From Coniella vitis (lineage: Eukaryota; Ascomycota; Sordariomycetes; Diaporthales; Schizoparmaceae), in NCBI GenBank assembly GCA_011317545.1, contig WUJK01000002.1, forward strand, positions 2,976,001 to 3,040,000: a DNA stretch of 64,000 nt, given 5' to 3'. This document shows, one piece after another, positions 1-11,448 of the stretch. The notes under the pieces were generated by a model. The model was given only the letters and a program-made list of their open reading frames with translations. It was not told the DNA's origin and did not search any database. Each line of letters begins with the position of its first letter. Positions within the stretch are counted from its first letter, which is position 1. The position numbers and the translations under genes were made by a program.

Positions 1-1331
1 CCCACGAATACTTCGCCGATGCGGCCGACCCGACCAGGCCCAAGTCCTCGGCTTCGAGAATCCTCGGTCGCAAGCCATCCGAGCTGAGCCGCAGCTCCAA
101 GGATGCAGTTTCGCCGGTCGTTTCTTCCAAGCCGTCCTGGTTCCGCAAGTCACTGATCGGTCGTTCCGAGTCTGCCAACGACCTTGTAGCGGTACAAGCC
201 GCTACCAAGGAGCCACTGACTGCGAAGCCCCAACCAGCTCATATGGTAGCGGCAGACATAGCGCCTCTTGTGCCCGCCAAGTCGCGTCCTCCTGCGAACA
301 AGAGAACAACCTGGACCAATGGCATATCGAACGTGGCTCCCATGCCCATCCTCCCAACCATCCGGCCCATATCGCCGTTATCGGATGCCGTGACTGCTCA
401 AGCCAGCAGCCGGACACCATCATACAACGATGCCTATGCCAATGCTCACAGGCATGGCCATGGTGACGAGAAATCGTCCAAGAAGATTGGACGCCAGCTG
501 TCGGTTCAATCAAGCTCCAACTCGTATGCAGACATTCATAGGCAACAAGCCGAACGAGCGCTCAATGGCCACGGAGGTCTCTCGTCACCGCCCAGCGCTC
601 ACAAGGAAGGCTTCTTCTCACACCTGCGGAAAAGAGCGCGGAGGTTCTCCGGGCGTCACCAGACTCCAGTTTCCCCTATAGAGCCAGACATGGAGGCCCA
701 GGCTGGCTGTGGACCCTGGGCTAGTAACAGATCTTCTATGGTCATAGATCCACCACCAGCACCCGTGCCCAAGGACAACTACGATTCCCTTGACCGTACT
801 CTGAGGGATGGCCATGCAAATGTAGACAGCCTGCATGCACCGGCACCGGTCGTCCACCAACATTCTTCTACGGGCAGTCTGAAACGCCATCATTCCATTC
901 CGCATCATCAACCTCGATCGGTGGACAACTTGTCGGGAACTTCACGAACTCCAGGCCCTGTTTCTAGCCGGACACGACGTGCTCAGGCAACACATGGCGT
1001 CCACCAATACGACGCGCCAGCCGAAGAAGACGAACTCCTCGATGAAGTGTTGACTTCCACACAGCGGACAATGAGACGTCTAGAAAAGCATGGATCCGTC
1101 CGGCAGTCACCCGCCAACTCCAACTTCCGGAATCCCTACCCGACACCTTCGCCTTCAGCGAGTGGAAATATTTGCTTATTTGGTGAGGGACAGGAAGCAG
1201 TCGCGCCTAAGCCATTGGATCTCAACAACCGAAAGACATCAGCTTACAAGTGGCCCACGCCACCATACGAGGAGAGCGAATGGGCTGCGTCTGCAGCCGC
1301 AAGCATTTGGGCAGCTGGCAGTCGATCCTAA
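1..1331 (+). CDS. C-terminal part of a large protein, probably a CMGC-type protein kinase tail (5' truncated)
   Basis: The reading frame is open from base 3 to the TAA at 1329-1331, so the window cuts into the gene. The first residues (HEYFAD) look like the end of a kinase catalytic domain, where the last helix normally carries an H-x-Y/F motif. The remaining roughly 430 residues are a low-complexity, Ser/Pro/Arg-rich tail with a basic patch (FFSHLRKRARRFSGR) and a conserved-looking end (YKWPTPPYEESEWAASAAAS). This resembles the tail of fungal CDK/CDKL-like kinases, but that identity is inferred because the catalytic domain lies outside the window. No intron is needed. The coding call is firm; the family name is tentative. 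Confidence 0.72.
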   Translation, partial: HEYFADAADPTRPKSSASRILGRKPSELSRSSKDAVSPVVSSKPSWFRKSLIGRSESANDLVAVQAATKEPLTAKPQPAHMVAADIAPLVPAKSRPPANKRTTWTNGISNVAPMPILPTIRPISPLSDAVTAQASSRTPSYNDAYANAHRHGHGDEKSSKKIGRQLSVQSSSNSYADIHRQQAERALNGHGGLSSPPSAHKEGFFSHLRKRARRFSGRHQTPVSPIEPDMEAQAGCGPWASNRSSMVIDPPPAPVPKDNYDSLDRTLRDGHANVDSLHAPAPVVHQHSSTGSLKRHHSIPHHQPRSVDNLSGTSRTPGPVSSRTRRAQATHGVHQYDAPAEEDELLDEVLTSTQRTMRRLEKHGSVRQSPANSNFRNPYPTPSPSASGNICLFGEGQEAVAPKPLDLNNRKTSAYKWPTPPYEESEWAASAAASIWAAGSRS

Positions 1332-1659
1332 ACATTCTTTCCTTTATTTCACCTTTTTATTATTTTTTATATCTATTTTGGCATACCGAACGCACGTTCT
1401 AACTCAACAACACTTTGGGCGCAAAGAGACACAAAAATACTTTTTCTTTTCTTGGTATTCAGCCTGGCATCTTTTCTCCGGAGTTTTCTTTGCCCTCCTT
1501 TTGGCATTAAGGGATTTTACTGCTTCGACGTCCAGACTTGGAATTTGACGGCAACTTGAAAGGCGGCTATTGCATTTGGATTTGTTGAGCTTACAACATT
1601 AGGAAAAAGCTTCACGCTGCTCGCCGAGGTTTTTTCAACTCTCGGGCTGACCATGTCTC

Positions 1660-1677
1660 TTTTTTTTTTTTTTTTTT
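1660..1677. repeat. Poly-T tract, 18 bases
   Basis: An uninterrupted run of T about 330 bases after the kinase-tail stop codon, probably in 3' flanking DNA. Confidence 0.9.
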
Positions 1678-2574
1678 ACATCGGTTCAGCAAGTTGTCAT
1701 ACTGCACAATACCCATCATAGATTGCACGAGTTCGACAAGCGGTCTGGCAATTTCTTCTCGGTTTTCTCCTTTTTGGTTCTTTTAGACTGGCTTGACCAG
1801 CCCCTTCCTATAATTGCTTTGGTTTCGTGGAGAGGCTAGACTTGGTATTTTGGAACGGGTACAGCCTGGAAGGCAGGAGCAAAGTCAAGAATACCTCATC
1901 TTCACCACTTCTGTTACAGGGTTATTCTTTCCTTTGTCCTGAGAGTTTGATGTGTCTGTGTAAATATACACGATATACTTATATGTACAGTGCAAACGGT
2001 GTTTGAAGGCGGACTGGGTGTTGATTAGATTCGACCAATATCACCATCACTGCATTCCACTCGACACTTCTTGGAGCCTCTAGTCCAGGGTAAAGACAGA
2101 TTGCACAGGGAAACGGTGTGGGAGGCCCTGCTGTCTCTTGTTGCTGGGCAGAAAAGACGCGGGCCTTGTTTTTTTGTTTGTATATAGACAACTTTACGTA
2201 TCAGATGGTGCCTGTAATTCAGGCAAATCACCGGTGGCAGTTTGGAATGAAGGAATCGTATACTTAAACAATCATTGCGTCAAGAATGCTATGCGACCGT
2301 GTTCTGCTTCCATAATATGACTGCTTTGATTATGCAAGATGTGCTGTGGCCGAAGCATATCAGGTGCTTGGGCGTACAGGCAGGCATATTACACCTTAGA
2401 TATTCGGCTACCTAGCCTGCTTGGAATTTCAGGCATCCGATAATGGCAATGGTGTTGATGATGGTGATGGTTGGTAGAAAGTGGGGAACTTCCTTTTGGA
2501 TCGGTCTTCACCAGGCAGCAGAATTTCTAAGCCAGCAATCGTTCTTTCTTAGGCGTTGAGAGGGAGGATCTTTC

Positions 2575-2585
2575 GGGGGGGGGGG
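2575..2585. repeat. Poly-G tract, 11 bases
   Basis: An uninterrupted G run, preceded by further short G runs (GGG at 2562-2564). Two similar runs occur at 18534-18545 and 52270-52280. Confidence 0.9.
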
Positions 2586-3527
2586 AACCCAGCCACACCC
2601 TCCAGCAGTAGCCCCGGGGCGTACTTCGGGTTTACACGACACGACGTCAGGCTATTCTTGGCTATAGGCATCCATCTATATTGTGCTAGGCAGCCGTGTA
2701 TAACGGGTCTTGATTGCTAGTTATTGTGCGGAAGAGGAGGGAAATGGGGCAATAGGACGAGCAAAAAGGCTGTGGTTGTCGGTGCATTTGGCATACCTGA
2801 GAGCCCTGGCAACGTTCTAGAATTGAGATAGCACTTGACAAGAAATATTCCCCGTTAATGCCCCTGCATCAATCGCCGAGGTTAATACAACCAAAGGCGG
2901 CGAGGCGTAGCAACCTGCAGCACTACCTAGCAGCCTTAGCTAGGCACAGGCCGATACTTCCAATCTGCTATGAGAAGAGACCCCGCAGCGAGAGCGGCTA
3001 CTATGTAATACGTACAAGCAGCCGCCGTGCGTTTGCTGCAAAAACCCCTCGCTTACTTACTCGCGCTGTACATAGTAGACAAGACGTCGGCCGCCACTTT
3101 GCTATTCGAGTATATTATTTCACCTTTACACTCTGGTTCTTCTATTTTACCTTGTAGACTTGTACCTGCTTATCGCGGGGGCTCGCTTCCTGGACTTTTC
3201 ATCTTGAGCCCACAACGTCCGTCTTTTGCTGCGTGCGGTTGCCGGCTGATTTTTGCCGCGCCAGGAGACGGCCGATCAGGGACATTTTGCAGCTATACTA
3301 CTTGGAGCGCAGGACCGATCGAGAAGCTGTCGATGCCATCCAAGAGGGAACGAGACAAGACAAACCTGCACATCCATATCACCAGAGCTCTAGGCTTTTG
3401 TCATCATTTTCACCGCCACTACTGCCAGCAGCGCCGCTTCGTAGCCTCAGCCGAACTTTGACCTGACGAGGTTGGGCACAAGCGACACTAGAAGAGCAGA
3501 GAACGGCAGATATACGGATAGACGCTG

Positions 3528-3642
3528 ATATATATATACATACACAAGCACACACACACACATATATACATATCTCCATCTTATCCGTTGTTTCTACTCT
3601 CTTTCTCTCTTTCACACACACACAAACACACACACACACACA
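3528..3642. repeat. TA/CA compound microsatellite in the 5' leader of the Hsp70-like gene
   Basis: Alternating TA then CA dinucleotides at about 3528-3572, a CT-rich stretch, and a second CA run at 3613-3642. It lies 280-400 bases upstream of the ATG at 3926, so it is in the promoter or 5' UTR. Confidence 0.85.
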
Positions 3643-3925
3643 GCCTAGCTCCAACGATCACCTACTGTGTCTTGTGCGCGACCGGCTGCTCCCAGTCCCT
3701 CACAAAACCTGCGTCCAGTCCAGTCAGTCTGCCGAGCATGAATGTGGCCAACCCAACGAGATAGCCGGGAGCGCGAGTATTCAAGCACCAAGGAAAGAAG
3801 AGGAAGAATTAGGAAGAAACGGACACTCACAGGGCCTGCGGTCTTTGTTACTACTTGTCTATATGCAACCATCTGGCACGCTCAACTGCAACATATTCAA
3901 TTCGAGGCTGACGTGATTATCCAAG

Positions 3926-6440
3926 ATGAGCACCAGCTTGCCAATCCGTTCGCCCACGGCGCAATCCACCAGTCGGAGAAACCAGGAGAGCAGGAACCAT
4001 TTCACAAGTGGAGGGGGCAGTGGAGGGGCTGGGGTTGGCCGGGTCGGAGGCGGAAGAGCAGGACATTCGCCGGCGCCATCTGCCGAGGCCATCAATGGAC
4101 CTATTCGCGAGCCCATGCGGGATTTTGCGCCCATTGCCGACAGGTTGGTTGTGGGTGTGGATTTTGGGACAACATTTTCTGGGTAAGTGACCTTAGTTCT
4201 CTGGTTTGCTTTAACTGGCTGTGTAGTTTCTGGCGCTCTTGCCGGGAAATGGGAAATCCGTTTCTGTGCCTTCGTGGTCGGCTGGGTGACTGTGCTGATA
4301 TTGCTCTGACTGACGCTGTATTCTGCCCAACTCATATAGTGTGGCCGCGGTCTATACCTCGACACCAGATGATATAGAAATTATCAGAACATGGCCGGGC
4401 GGCAACGGCATCACCTCAGACAAGGTCCCTACAGAGCTATCATATCACATTCCCCCATCGTCACCATCACCGACATCAACAGCAACCTCATCCTCCTTAA
4501 CAACTACAACAACAATAGAGCCCAACGTATCATCCTCTACGCCCACCGCAACCGTGAAATGGGGCTTCCAATTCAAGCCTGACGAGGCCCGCCTGCGCTG
4601 TATCAAGCTCTTTCTCGACCGCTCGCAAAAGCTTCCCTTCTACGTCAGCCCGCTCGAGACAGCTGCGCAGCTGCGGCGCTTTAACAAGACAGTCGTTGAC
4701 GCCGTTGCCGACTACCTGACGCAAATACACGCACACACCATGGACACGCTAACGCGCCGCTACGGCGAGTCGTTCATGGCGAGCACCCGCGTCGACTGGG
4801 TTCTCACTTGTCCGGCCGTGTGGTCCGACGCAGCAAAAAACACGACGCTGCAGGCGGCGGAGCGAGCGGGTATGGGCGAGCGTGCGGCAATTCAGATGAT
4901 TAGTGAGCCCGAGGCGGCGGCTGTGTGGACGCTGAAGGCTATTCAGCCAAATCATTTGAATGTGGGGGATAATTTTATTGTATGTGATGGTGGTGGTGGA
5001 ACGGTTGAGTGAGACTGCCTTTTCTTCTTCTCATTTTTTTCGGCAGTGTTCCATGTTTTCTTTGACAACAGCCCAAGATTCTACGAGACTTCTGCTGGAA
5101 AACGGTTTTGTAAACGCTAACCTAGTGTGCCATCATTCACCAGTCTAATCGCCTACAAGATCATATCCCTCAAACCGCTTAGAGTGGAAGAGTCAGCCGT
5201 AGGAACAGGAGGGCTGTGCGGCAGTGCGTTTCTCAACTATCGATTCGAAGAACACATCAAGAAGCGGCTCGGTAAAAGCAGGTTCGACGAAATGAAAGTC
5301 AAGAAGAATAAGACATGGCAGATGGGCTTGAAGTACTTCGAGGAATTTGTCAAGCGTAACTTTAACGAGGACGAGCATCAAGAGATTAATATTCCGTATG
5401 TAGCCCCCTTAACGTCTGTTTGCTTCTTTTCTTCGATACTTTGTTCTTGGAAGCTAACGACGAGGATTCGTGGACAGCTTCCCAGGTCTCGCAGACGACG
5501 AGGATGCTGGAATCGACTGCGGCTTTATGATCATGACAGCCGCTCAAGTCAAGGAAATTTTCGATCCTGTCGTCAAGGAGGTGTGCGACCTCGTACAAGG
5601 TCAGGTCGACGGCCTGCGCGCCAAAGGTAGCACCGTATCGGGCATCATTCTCGTTGGCGGCTTTGGTCAGTCTGACTACCTATATCGCCGTCTCAAGTCT
5701 CGCTTCTCGAGCGCTGCGCCGCCGCCGCCATACAGCCTGCGGCCTACGCATGCGCTGGGTGCTGCCGGCGGCGGACCGGGCGAAAGCGGGAGCATCGAGG
5801 TCATGCAGCCTGTGTACGCGTGGACGGCGGTTGTGCGCGGCGCTGTACTGCGCGGGCTCGAAGGAAATATGGTTATTTCACGCAAGGCCAGAATGCATTA
5901 CGGGACGAGCTATGCAACGGTGTTTGATGAGGAGAAGCATAGTGTGAGCGACAGGTACTGGAGTCCACTGTGGGAGAGGTGGATGGTCTCAGATCGGATG
6001 CAGTGGCACATTGCAAAGGTATGCTGCAGATAACCACTGTTCCAACCATCTTGATCACGCGTGATTAGAACTGAAGGTACTTGATACTAACAAACCATCA
6101 TGTACAGGGAGAAGCATTGTCGCCACTCACACCAATTGCTTTCCACTATACCAGAAACTTCAGACCAGGTCAGTCACTGGTTGTGACGGACGACTTGATT
6201 GCCTGTCCTGCAGATGAGCCTCCGGCGGCGTACACACGGGATCTCGTCCATGTGTGCAAGCTGACGACGGACTTGAACGCGGTGCCAAGAAGTCTCTTTA
6301 CACGGCTGACGACGACGCGAGGCGTTGAATTTGATAATCTGGATTTTACACTAGAGATGATTGTAGATAGCGCCGGGCTTGGGTTCGAGCTCAAAGTCGA
6401 TGGAGTCCGGTATGGACGCGTGGACGCGGATTTCCAGTAG
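3926..6440 (+). CDS. Hsp70-superfamily ATPase, HSPA12-like (stand-alone actin-like ATPase)
   Basis: Exons 3926-4182, 4340-5008, 5144-5395, 5478-6018 and 6108-6440 give 683 residues. All junctions are GT/AG and keep frame, and CTRAC-like branch points are visible (GCTAAC before exon 3). After a Gly/Ser/Arg-rich N-terminus of about 75 residues comes the phosphate-1 loop VGVDFGTTFSG, split by intron 1. It is followed by a SEPEAAA segment, the phosphate-2 motif CDGGGGTVD, split by intron 2, and the adenosine motif ILVGGFGQSDYL. No canonical Hsp70 substrate-binding domain or EEVD tail is visible, which fits the HSPA12-like branch common in filamentous fungi. In this family nucleotide binding is expected; client and role are unknown. 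Confidence 0.88.
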
Positions 6441-9010
6441 ACGGCAGATCTTGAGGGTTCATACGCGACAGTAGATAGATTTCGTGTGTACATACTTGAC
6501 GGTCGATGGGTTCATTGAGTTGAGAACTGTGGCTTGATTGGGGAGCATTTCATACTCTTTGTGCTGGATTCTTTGTTTCTCGGATTCTCGGCTACCCGCG
6601 TCGTCGGATGAAATTGCTGAGTTAAACGCCTACCTAGGTAGTTTCCCATTGGTCAGACTATTGACAGCTCTGTTGCCCGATCTCTCACTCGAACGTTACT
6701 CGAGTAGCGTTGGGAAATGATGAACAAGGCACATGAGCCTCGATTTAGATGAGCCATGTCTGCCGGTCAGGCAGTGATATCAATAGGGCACGATATGTAC
6801 GCCGTCATCAATATTTTCCGAATAAAGTAGCCATGGCACTATAGGACTGACAAGTTCTGAAAAAACTTACAAATATGGCTTGGAAGCCTCGCCCCCCTCC
6901 CCCAAAATAAGGGGGACAAGGCAATGTGCATTTCGCAATGAGGCACTTCGCAATTGAGATCTGGTAATGCAAATCGGGCAACCGGCACTGTCGCCCTGCT
7001 AATGAAAATGCTCTCACGTGCAAAATGCTTGTCCAGACAGACGCAGTTGTTTTCGTGCTGAGATTTCAAAGGTCTTTGGTTCTCTCAGGGCAGGGAGTGG
7101 CCGGACTTGGGATGATGGGAAGAACAGATACCACATGGTCAAACTACGTGGACGCCCAAGCGTTCAAGAGTCTACAAATCGGGGTTAGGCTCGCCCAGAA
7201 GAGAGAGGGTGTCAATTATCTCTGTTCCTTCCCTCTTCTGCTGAGCGCCCCTTCCTAGAATCTCAAATTCCTGGTTTAGGCAGTCACGAGTCGGCATTTG
7301 GGGGGAAGGTGGTGAGAACTTCTGCCATTTTCAACGTCATTGTTGAAAGGGGGAACCTCGCTTCCATTGTTTCTTGATCATTGGAAATGCTTACGCCGCC
7401 GCCGCCGCCGCAGCAGCAGCAGCATCATTATCACTACCATCATCATTATCATAGTCATGGTCATCATATCCAGGATACTCCTTGCCCAGCCCATTTTGAC
7501 AACACATTCTTGCTCGAGTTCTGCTTCATCTCAATATCATATACATGACGAAAATCCCGCATTTAATTGTTTGGTTGGTGCGGTGCAGAGTCTTTTCAAC
7601 GCCGCCTCTTCCCCTGCCGTCCTCGGTCGTCCACGATCATTGCTCATAAAAACAAGAACTCGCTATACAAAAGACACAAACACGCAACATGAATCAAGTA
7701 CACCCACGAGATGGCCGACTAACCAGTAGTGACCACAACATTCTCATTTTGCCATTCCCTCGACTATCACAGACCATGATCTTATGGTCTTCGGCCCGGC
7801 CCGCACCGAGCCCGCACCGAAGATTGCGGCTGGCTTCACCTTCTGTCTCTTCCCGACCTGTGACACCCGCCTACTTGTCGGTTTGACGAACTTCAAGACT
7901 GCAAGTCCTTCTTGACCTCGTTCCATCATGTCGATCTTCCCTCTAGTTCCTTGTCAAGATTATGGATATCTTCCGGCGGAAGGAACCCTCCAGATGACCG
8001 GGATAGCGAGCATTTCAGGTGCTTGCCGTTTGTTCGTATTCAGCCCAGCAACACCGATGTTGCAAATAGTATGTCCTACGGAGGTAAATACATAGTATCT
8101 AGCGTTGCGTGGTCGAAATATCTCCGAGTACCCAAGCATGCCGGCTACCTTGCTAGCTCTATGTTCTACCAGTGGGCTCTCATCCCACCACACGCAACGG
8201 CTTGCACACAGGGCGAAGGATGTTACTACAATGTAGAACGGAGCCTGAGACAAGAGACCTGGAAACGCAGCTAGACCCTAATTCTTTGAGAGTCTGCCTA
8301 CTGTGCTCGATGCTCAACTACCTTTCTTCCCCTTGCCAAGTTGGGTCCATGATATGCCAGCACCACCTGGGAGAGGATTAACGTCCTATAATGTGTATTA
8401 ATTGTATCTGATTCGTATTTTGTCACAAATTTTATGTATAGTTAGCTCAGTTGTTGGCATTGTGCTGGGGCACATGGTTGTGGTCTTGTTGCAGCCATCC
8501 AAGATGCGATCGATAATCACAGAAGCACCTAATTGAGCTTTCGGCAATGAAATAGAGGATAGTCGCACGTTGTTTCTTTCTCAATCATCTTATTGTGTGG
8601 TTAGACTACTTTCCACTTTGTGCCATGTACCCGACATGATCGTTCTTGGCAATGGCGCGATGGAGGACGACTCCCACATGATCGTGTCCATCCACTCGTG
8701 ATTTGTAGTCAGGCTTTGCCTCTTCAAATGACAAGGTTAAGGTGTCTGCGAACCCAATACACAAATCCCACTCTCGCATCGCAGGCATTATAGTCAGCGC
8801 AACCAGCGTCTCCTCCCTACATTGGCAGGTAGCAATAAGTAGAACTCTTGAGATCCATCCTCTCACAAGCTTACAAGCAGAGGGCTCAGATGAGCCTGTC
8901 AGTGGTGACCAGCTGTAAGATGATGAGTTTTTAGAGCGGGGTATCTTGATACTTCTCCAGGTCTTCCTTGGCATCTACGCGAAAGGCAGTAATCGTGCAA
9001 ATTGGCCGCT
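6441..9010. other. Intergenic region, 2.6 kb
   Basis: No convincing gene except a weak candidate at 8606-9014 on the minus strand, listed separately. It contains a TACCTAGGTA palindrome at 6631-6640, a CCG/CAG/CAT triplet repeat near 7394-7460 and a TACATAGT motif at 8089. The longest plus-strand frames (7340-7729, 7912-8274) look random in composition. Confidence 0.55.
7394..7425. repeat. CCG/CAG trinucleotide repeat
   Basis: About five CCG units followed by four CAG units, then degenerate CAT repeats to about 7467. It is intergenic, with no supported reading frame across it. Confidence 0.8.
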
Positions 9011-9014
9011 TCAT
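8606..9014 (-). CDS. Possible small gene immediately after the coiled-coil gene (weak)
   Basis: Read on the minus strand, an ATG at 9014-9012 overlaps the TGA of the coiled-coil gene (ATGA) and opens a protein-like start (MKRPICTITAFRVDAKEDLE). The frame then stops unless a short intron is removed. A donor near 8950 and an acceptor about 40 bases on would join it to a frame that runs to a stop at 8606 and ends VGYMAQSGK. The intron would be unusually short and I recognise no family. It could instead be a decayed gene or a chance frame in the neighbour's 3' UTR. Confidence 0.25.
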
Positions 9015-10707
9015 TGGGGGCTGCAGAGGACGCGTGCCTTTGAAATGACGTTTCTAAATTGAAGCTGCGCGCCATTCTCGTCACCGTGCTTGATTATGCC
9101 TGGAAACGTGACGCAGAAAATGCCTCGTTGCACCAGCTGCTCTTCATCTTCGCCGCCGACGTCCTCCATGATGACTTGGTCGAATAGCATTTGCTGATGC
9201 GGCAGGATCCGGGGCATGAAGACCTCCATTCCAGCCTTTTGAACTACCAGCAGCCGTGAGAGTTCAACAGCGTTGCAGACCAGGTGACGCAGTGCTTGAT
9301 CTTTGGATTCACTACTTGGTGCAGTAGCATCTGTGGTGATAATGGCGGAGGGAACCGTTATTGCGTCTAACATGTAATAAATGCTACTGACGACGTCGTC
9401 CACGGTTTGCTCGGTTTGTGTCCGCATACGCTCCGCCGCTTCCTTCTTCAGGATGGACAGTGTGATTGACCGCCACTGATTGATGGATTCCTCAGCTCCT
9501 AGAAATAGCATGAGTAAGTCTCTAGTAATTCTAACCTGAAATGTGACAACGCCATCCCTATGTTGGCCCATCAAGAATACTCACCAAACGAAGCCATCAG
9601 TTTTTCGGTCTGTCTCAAGTGTTCCTCTTGAGCCGCTGACAGGCCAACAAAGTACACGCTAAAAATTCGCTGCATGAGGATGGTCGCGGCAATCGACTGA
9701 AGAAGATGCACCTTTGCTGCGGTCCGTGCTAGCTCCTTGTACATAGGCACCAGCTCATTAATCTCTCGTCGCGCGGCCTCATCTCCAATGCGAACCAGAT
9801 CCTCCACAATCTTGACCCGACGGTAGTTGGATAATACCCAGTTCTGTAGCCCATTGCCGAGTTTGGCCCAGCCATCGCTGAAGATTTCGTCGCTCGTCGC
9901 AGCAATGCCACCGGCGCGTGTGCTCGTGCTCACCCACTCCTTCAAGCCGCGCACCTGCGCGCGCAACTGGTAGATCTCTTCATCTTTGCGCGCTAGTTCA
10001 TTTTGCATTGTATTATCCTGCCATTTTCGGGTAGTGTTCGTGGTGGCCGTACTGTTAGTCTTGCCGTCCTCAACAACACAACTACCGCCGCTGCCGCCAT
10101 TTTTGACAAGAACCGCGTCGCTGTGCTCCTTTCCAGAACGTATCATCTCGTCGTGTAGACTCCGTAGCTCCGTGTCCATCCGCAAAAATTGTTGATTGAG
10201 AGCAGCATGCTTAGCGCGCCAAAAGGCAGCTGATTCACTCTCTGTGGTTGACAGTGTATCAAGTTCTCGAGCGTGCTCGGCCTCAACGGAAGCCAATTCG
10301 CGCTCGAGGGATGCAATGCGCACATCTTTGTCTCTTGAGCTTTCGGTGATCGTAGCAGCGGCAGCAAGAGCCCGCAAGTGTACATTGGAATTGTTGCTAC
10401 CACTGTGGCTGCGTTGAGGGAGGGACTGTACTGCGTTGGTGGTGGTGTCGATCTGGGAGCCGCGCGATGATGCTCGGCCCAGTACCGGCGCTAGCGAGCG
10501 CACATTTGATGGCGAGATAGAGTGGAGTCGAACTCGTGGAGGTGCCAGACCCGGCTCAGTGGAAACGGGCTTATCTTTGCGGCTGCGGCGGGAGGGGGGA
10601 TCGGGCGACATGGAGGATGACGACCGGGCGGTTTCTTTGCTCCGCAAGAGAGAGGTAGACCCCGAGGTCGTAGCAAGGCCTCGACGACCTCTGTCGGCGG
10701 GGCTCAT
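9011..10707 (-). CDS. Coiled-coil protein of unknown function, 536 aa
   Basis: Exons 10707-9585 and 9498-9011 (minus) are joined across an 86-base intron with a GTGAGT donor and CTAG acceptor. The N-terminal 130 residues are Ser/Arg-rich and probably disordered. Heptad-like segments follow at about residues 130-200 and 235-260 (SLERELASVEAEHARELDTL is typical). The C-terminal half is a well-formed helical domain that starts near a DGWAKLGNGLQNWV segment and ends FRNVISKARVLCSPQ. The layout, a disordered and coiled-coil N-terminus before a folded C-terminal domain, recurs in conserved fungal hypothetical proteins. I recognise no catalytic motif. It is divergent from the phosphoesterase gene, with 741 bases between start codons. 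Confidence 0.82.
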
Positions 10708-11448
10708 GGAAAAGGCAGCTACTCGTAGCTTTCAGGCAGTATAGCAATATCGAGGTCGTGTGCTGAAGATAAAACGACAGGCCCTGGAGTGCCTCTACTG
10801 CGACCGGTGCTCAAGGACTGGGAGAGGTTAATAAGGAGTGATGATCTTCTGCTGAGCAGTAATTAAGTAAGCTCTGCATCTTGGGAAGGCGAAGCAAAAG
10901 CCTCTTAGCAAGTCGCACGATAATGGAAGGAGACGCAATGGCGCTGTTGCTGTGCTGCATGGCTAAATGGATGCCTGGTGGTTTGATGAAAGAGGAGAGC
11001 AGGTATGACCCCACCCTTATATGGGAAGTAGCAATACATTGCTTTTGGGTGTGCCGGTACCTGTTCAGTTTGATAAGTAAGCGCCGCTTAGCTGTCCTGT
11101 GATTCAATTCCTGAGTGTATAGTATACATATATAGTACAAGTACCTAGGTAGCTCATGGGCCAAGGTTCAGTGCTTAGCATTAATCAACGACAGCTTTAA
11201 GCAGTGCTCGGCACAGCAGCCATCTTTGAAGTCCAAAGTCGGATATTACATAGTATATCAAGACTCATTGCCGTTCGATACTTTACCACTTGTGCTCTCT
11301 CCTAAAAGGGCTCTCTTGTTGTTGGCGATTGACTACGGTGCAGATTCTATCCTATCACATTTTATTCTATACTTCTTACTGGGTCTCACCATTCTGCACA
11401 AGTCCTGCTTCTGTATGTATGAAGCAAATTATCTCCCAAGCTCTCAAA
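10708..11448. other. Divergent promoter region between the coiled-coil and 2H phosphoesterase genes
   Basis: Holds both promoters. It contains a TACCTAGGTA palindrome at 11142-11151, a TACATAGT motif at 11247-11254 and several upstream ATGs before the phosphoesterase start. One in-frame ATG at 11419 could extend that protein by ten residues. Confidence 0.6.

Larger units (their letters stand above)
1332..3925. other. Intergenic region between the kinase-tail gene and the Hsp70-like gene
   Basis: About 2.6 kb without a supportable gene. It should hold the 3' UTR of the upstream gene and the promoter and leader of the Hsp70-like gene. It contains an 18-base T run (1660-1677), an 11-base G run (2575-2585), ACTATGTA and TACATAGT motifs at 3000 and 3069, and TA/CA microsatellites just upstream of the next start. 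Short open frames here have no recognisable protein features. Confidence 0.6.
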
